Below, piece by piece: positions 60,801 to 64,000 of a stretch of 64,000 bases of DNA. Every line of letters starts with the position of its first letter. Within the stretch, counting starts at the first letter, position 1. The DNA lies in contig NC_026655.2 of the NCBI RefSeq assembly GCF_000004075.3, positions 24,041,489 to 24,105,488 of the forward strand, in the 5' to 3' direction. Source of the DNA: Cucumis sativus (taxonomy: Eukaryota > Streptophyta > Magnoliopsida > Cucurbitales > Cucurbitaceae). The notes below the pieces were generated by a model that saw only the letters and a program-made list of their open reading frames with translations, was not told where the DNA came from and ran no database searches. The translations under genes and the position numbers were made by a program.

Positions 60801-63258
60801 AAACTTGAGGCAATAAAGAATAAAAGGTAAAAAGGAATGACTAGGGGTAATAGGGAATGGACAAAGGCCAACTAATAGGGAATGGACAAAGGCCAACAAG
60901 ATAGTTTGTAGAACACTTCTGAATAATAATAGTCTAACATGAGATATTGATCTTGGTAAAGCTGGAAAAACGGCCCGACATATACAATGAAACTTCTAAG
61001 TGCAAGAGACTACGGTACAGATGGCATACCTTTGATATTCAGAAAACCCGTGAGGGAGTACCTAGTGCAAAGTTCATCAACTTTTTCGAAATAACCAGCC
61101 TCCAATGCCAAGTAAACCTTAAAACACATAAAGGTTAGGTAAAGATATGAAGACTTTGAGCTTTAAGAACTATTTGTCAAAAAACCCAGAACTCAGGTTC
61201 AGCAGGTAAGACATTTTGCTTGTAATGAAGTATATGTATTACTTAAAAATCTTCAAAATATGAGTAATGAATCTATGGAGTATACTAACCAGATATTCAA
61301 GAAATTGCCTATTGTTGTTTGCTTTTGCCTCAGCAACATCCCAGCATCCTTTTTCAGCTAAATTCTTCAAGGAGCTGAGTAAGAATCATAATTATTCATA
61401 AGATTTTAAGCCAATGGAGACAGAACAATACCAAGAGCACATGAAAATTTGAGTTCAAAGAAGAAAAATACAGCATAGGGGTCATCAAAGTACCTCTCTT
61501 TACACTTCTGATAGACATCGGGAAATTCCTTCTGTAAATCATTTTTCTTTATAACGCCATACGCACTTTTTAGTTTGTTTCTATTTATCAACTCCTGGAC
61601 AAGCAGATGTAACATTTGCTTTCCCATGAAAGTGGCCCATTTCTCAGCTGCCTTAAATTCATTGTTCTGCAACATGCCATAGAGAAGGGACTGCCCAGAT
61701 TGGTGAATAGAGAAATGCTCTAATACGTCAACAGCTGTCGCATAACCCTGAGTTTCTAATAACTCAGAAACATATTGTTCGACAAAGTCTTTGGCTGAGT
61801 CAGAGGAACACCTATTTCTTGCCTTAGATTCAAACATAACTTTCTCAACATCGGACAATTGAACATCAAATATCTGTATAATCTTCACGACTATCCTGTC
61901 ATCATGCGCAATGAATCCTCCAACAATATCAATAAATAACTGAGCAGCTAGGTCCTTTGCTTCATCAAGGTCTGCTGGAGTTATCACAACTTTCAGAAAA
62001 CGTTGGAGGGCTGAGGTAATCAAGTGGCTGAATCCTTCACTATATAGTCCAAATATAGGCAAGACGTATAGGCAACGAATAACAAAGGTAGCTGGTCCAG
62101 GTTGGGGACCATTATGAAGTACTAAATGAACTTGTTGCTGAAGGAATCGAAACTTCTTAGTTGCTTTCAATGTGCCTGCATTTGTACTAGGTGACATTAA
62201 AAATGTAGAATATAAATAAATAGAATGAAGATGAACCGAAATAACTCCAATATGGTATGACAAAAAAATGTCTTCATGATAAACTCTGCATTGAATAACT
62301 TTCTTATGAGGAACTAGGAAGGTTGGACAAAAAATAAACATTGGTTGAATATTTAGGCAAAATCAATTTTTTCTTCTTTTTTTTTTTTTTTCTTTTGGAA
62401 AGGAAACAAAACTTTTCATTGCTAAAAAGAAAAGAGACTAATGCTCAAAGAAAAGACAAAATCATTTAAAAGCAAGAAAGAAAGTGCCAGAATCCATTAC
62501 TTCAAAGTAAATCTCAATATTATCACCGCTAACACAAAAATACTTGTTCAGCACAAATAAGAAAGTTAATGATAAATCACAATTGACCTAAAAGCTTAAA
62601 CAAATGGGTGAAGTAAATTTAATGTTGTATCATCTAACACTCCCCCTTACTTGTGAGCTTGAAATATGTAGTGGACCTAGCAAGTAGAAATAAATATTAA
62701 TTGGAGAGAATAACACTGCAAAGGTTTGGTCACAACACCTCCTAGACCACCTGCTATGCCATGTTAAATCACTGATTTACCTAAAAACTTCAGTTGGTGC
62801 TTGATGGGTGAAGGCAAATGAAATATTACATTATCTAACAATTAATTTTAGAACATGAAGAGCAAGGTTAGACAAACTATATCAATTTCACTTTCAAATC
62901 AATTGGAAGACTTCTCTTCCTCTTTTTTACATTACATTCTTGATTCATCGAAAAAAAAGGTTCACGCAAGACAAAGCTTTGCACTTCCATATATGCACTG
63001 AGAAAAAGTTCAAATATATACACAGACACACATATGACCAAATAAGTAGTACAGCAAAACAACAGAACTTCTACATATATGATACATCATAAGAAACAGG
63101 GGAGACATACCACGAATATAACATTCTTTTAGAAGGTATAAGAATACAACAGGAGATATATAAGATAGATCAGAAAGGGAGTGCACAGTAATTTTCCATG
63201 CTAGATGAGTTTGATCTATAGGGTCGAGTGGTTCAGCAACAGTTTGATCGAATCCCAT
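57814..63258 (-). CDS. mut-7-like 3'-5' exonuclease (DEDDy family)
   Basis: Ten coding exons: 63258-63111, 62175-61494, 61374-61290, 61117-61030, 59995-59802, 59509-59377, 59061-58928, 58769-58695, 58154-58035, 57897-57814; 580 residues. The C-terminal half is an RNase D-like 3'-5' exonuclease domain with all five DEDDy residues: D384 and E386 in GIDCEWKPNY, D450 in YNFLCDVKQL, and Y516 and D520 in LEYAALDAVVL. The N-terminal half is helical and matches the mut-7/EXD3-type N region (FRFLQQQVHLVLHNGP, AAEKWATFMGK, LKNLAEKGCWDVAEAK). The tail is Lys-rich. Relatives trim RNA 3' ends; the plant substrate is not known to me. The start MGFDQT is 21 bases inside an exon whose acceptor is at 63280, implying a 5' UTR intron. 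Introns hold several repeats. Confidence 0.93.
59582..59670 (-). mobile_element. possible LINE scrap in an exonuclease intron
   Basis: Minus-strand translation gives VILVLWIERNNRGF, which has the W-x-E-R-N-x-R-x-F motif of LINE C termini. It lies in the intron between 59509 and 59802. Too short to be certain. Confidence 0.3.
60255..60900. repeat. cluster of short tandem and direct duplications
   Basis: Within the 1035-base exonuclease intron: TTTTTGCTAAATGATATTAA twice (about 60268 and 60300), AAAATTGAGTAGCTCACTA twice (about 60363 and 60457), CTTCTTAATGCCCATGG twice (about 60440 and 60651), and AATAGGGAATGGACAAAGGC twice in tandem (about 60848 and 60875). Confidence 0.7.
62364..62470 (-). 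mobile_element. retroposon tail (second LINE/SINE family)
   Basis: On the minus strand: a TTTTCATTGC..AATGAAAAG-type block, then TTGTTTCCTTTCCAAAAG and a poly(A). The same arrangement on the plus strand lies at 63875-63960. Non-coding 3' end; located in the second exonuclease intron. Confidence 0.5.
62585..62845. repeat. dispersed repeat with direct terminal repeats
   Basis: A unit beginning GACCTAAAAGCTTAAACAAA and GGGTGAAGTAAATTTAATGT is partly repeated 190 bases later as ACCTAAAAACTTCAGTTGG and GGGTGAAGGCAAATGAAATA, each followed by a TATCTAACA-type end. Between them lies CTTACTTGTGAGCTTGAAAT and a CCATGTTAAATCACTGATTT block. I recall similar units scattered in other plant genomes. No coding sequence. 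Confidence 0.5.
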
Positions 63259-64000
63259 GCCAATGAGAAAATGATGGTCCTAAAAGGAAAAATAACAGAA
63301 AAGAAAAGAAACTTGAATAAATAATGAAGATGACAATGTTTAAACCATGATAATAATATTATATGCGCTGGTTTCACTAAAACAACTCAACTCTTGAACG
63401 AAGACAAATAAGTGATTGCCTGATTGGTGCAATTTAAAAGTCAACTTTAAAATGCTACAAGATAGTCTACGGAAGCTATAGCTATCATACAACATTTTAA
63501 AAAAGTAACAGAGAGAAGGCGAAAAAGAAGTCCTAGACATGGTGCAGACTACAGTTATTTAAAACTGAAAATTGTAAACAAGGCCTATTATAAAGGGCTC
63601 GTAAGCAAAATAAATGTCCCAAATTTGGAATCAAATAAGAATTGTGATTCATGGTCTAATCAATCTAAGTTCTTGTAGTCCAAAACTATCAAAATCGTGA
63701 GACTAGTAAGAAAATGGATCTACTAATATCATTAATTTCAGTGTTGATAACGATCGTGGATTGATTCTAAAATTTTCATGAGTGAGGGATGCCTCCAAGG
63801 TTCGATTCAATCAGGGACTTCTTCCTCCATCCAATAGCACAAATTGAGCAATCAAATCAGATTTCTTCTTTTTTTATGTTCTGGTAATCTTTCATTTAGT
63901 TTGAATGAAAGTCGTTTCTATCCAAAAAAAAAAAAAAAAGAAGAAGAAAAAAAGAAAAGAAAAGAAAATCCTAACACCCACAAATAGAATATCAGATGAG
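63259..64000. other. upstream flank of the exonuclease gene
   Basis: Contains 20 further bases of the first coding exon's leader (acceptor at 63280), so a non-coding first exon and the promoter must lie further right, perhaps beyond the window. The rest holds a retroposon tail at 63875-63960 and no coding frame. Confidence 0.5.
63875..63960 (+). mobile_element. retroposon 3' tail with poly(A)
   Basis: CTTTCATTTAGTTTGAATGAAAG forms a small hairpin-like block, followed by TTTCTATCC and 16 A, then an AAG/AAAG-rich tail. Mirrors the minus-strand copy at 62364-62470. Confidence 0.5.

Noticed and set aside
61406-62341. A single 311-residue minus-strand protein
   Set aside because: The frame reads through intron sequence at both ends. 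Only 62175-61494 is the exonuclease exon.
1-64000. CRISPR array, prophage or bacterial-type defence or biosynthetic cluster
   Set aside because: Spliceosomal introns, plant protein families and plant retroelements throughout; the tandem repeats seen are microsatellites with no spacer structure.

Overview
This is an AT-rich (roughly 70% A+T by eye) nuclear window from a flowering plant, almost certainly a eudicot. Genes are split by GT-AG introns and separated by long AT-rich spacers holding transposon debris. The products (nicotianamine synthase, DUF1645, DUF3511, an RF2-type organellar release factor, a mut-7-like exonuclease) are plant families. Compact genes and the look of the dispersed repeats suggest a cucurbit such as Cucumis, but that is an impression, not a proof. 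All multi-exon models below were built by hand by matching splice signals, reading frame and family similarity.

Layout. 0.9-2.8 kb: nicotianamine synthase on the minus strand, unusually split by an intron that contains a LINE tail. 2.8-18.3 kb: gene-poor, with LINE fragments, a MITE-like foldback, a non-autonomous CACTA-like element and tRNA-derived SINEs. 18.3-25.7 kb: two plus-strand paralogues of the plant ASG1-like family (TRF2/HOY1 PH-like domain). 25.7-31.8 kb: gene-poor. 31.9-33.0 kb: a DUF1645 protein. 37.5-42.1 kb: a small secreted cysteine-rich protein (minus), a tRNA-Ala(AGC) (minus) and a mitochondrial RF2-type release factor (plus). 44.7-48.6 kb: a third ASG1-like paralogue (minus), shorter at its C terminus. 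49-53 kb: a repeat patch with 5S rRNA-derived elements, an LTR-retrotransposon remnant and LINE tails. 54.5-56.7 kb: a doubtful small membrane-protein ORF and a DUF3511 gene. 57.8-63.3 kb: a ten-coding-exon mut-7-like 3'-5' exonuclease (minus), whose last introns and upstream flank carry repeats.

There is no operon logic here. The nearest thing to a functional grouping is the three ASG1-like genes, which share exon lengths and intron phases and so descend from one ancestor. From memory, Arabidopsis NAS4, an RF2 gene and a mut-7-like exonuclease also lie close together on chromosome 1, so part of this block may be old conserved synteny. I found no CRISPR, phage or bacterial-type system. The most unusual items are the NAS intron, the paired 5S-derived repeats and the three-gene ASG1-like cluster.
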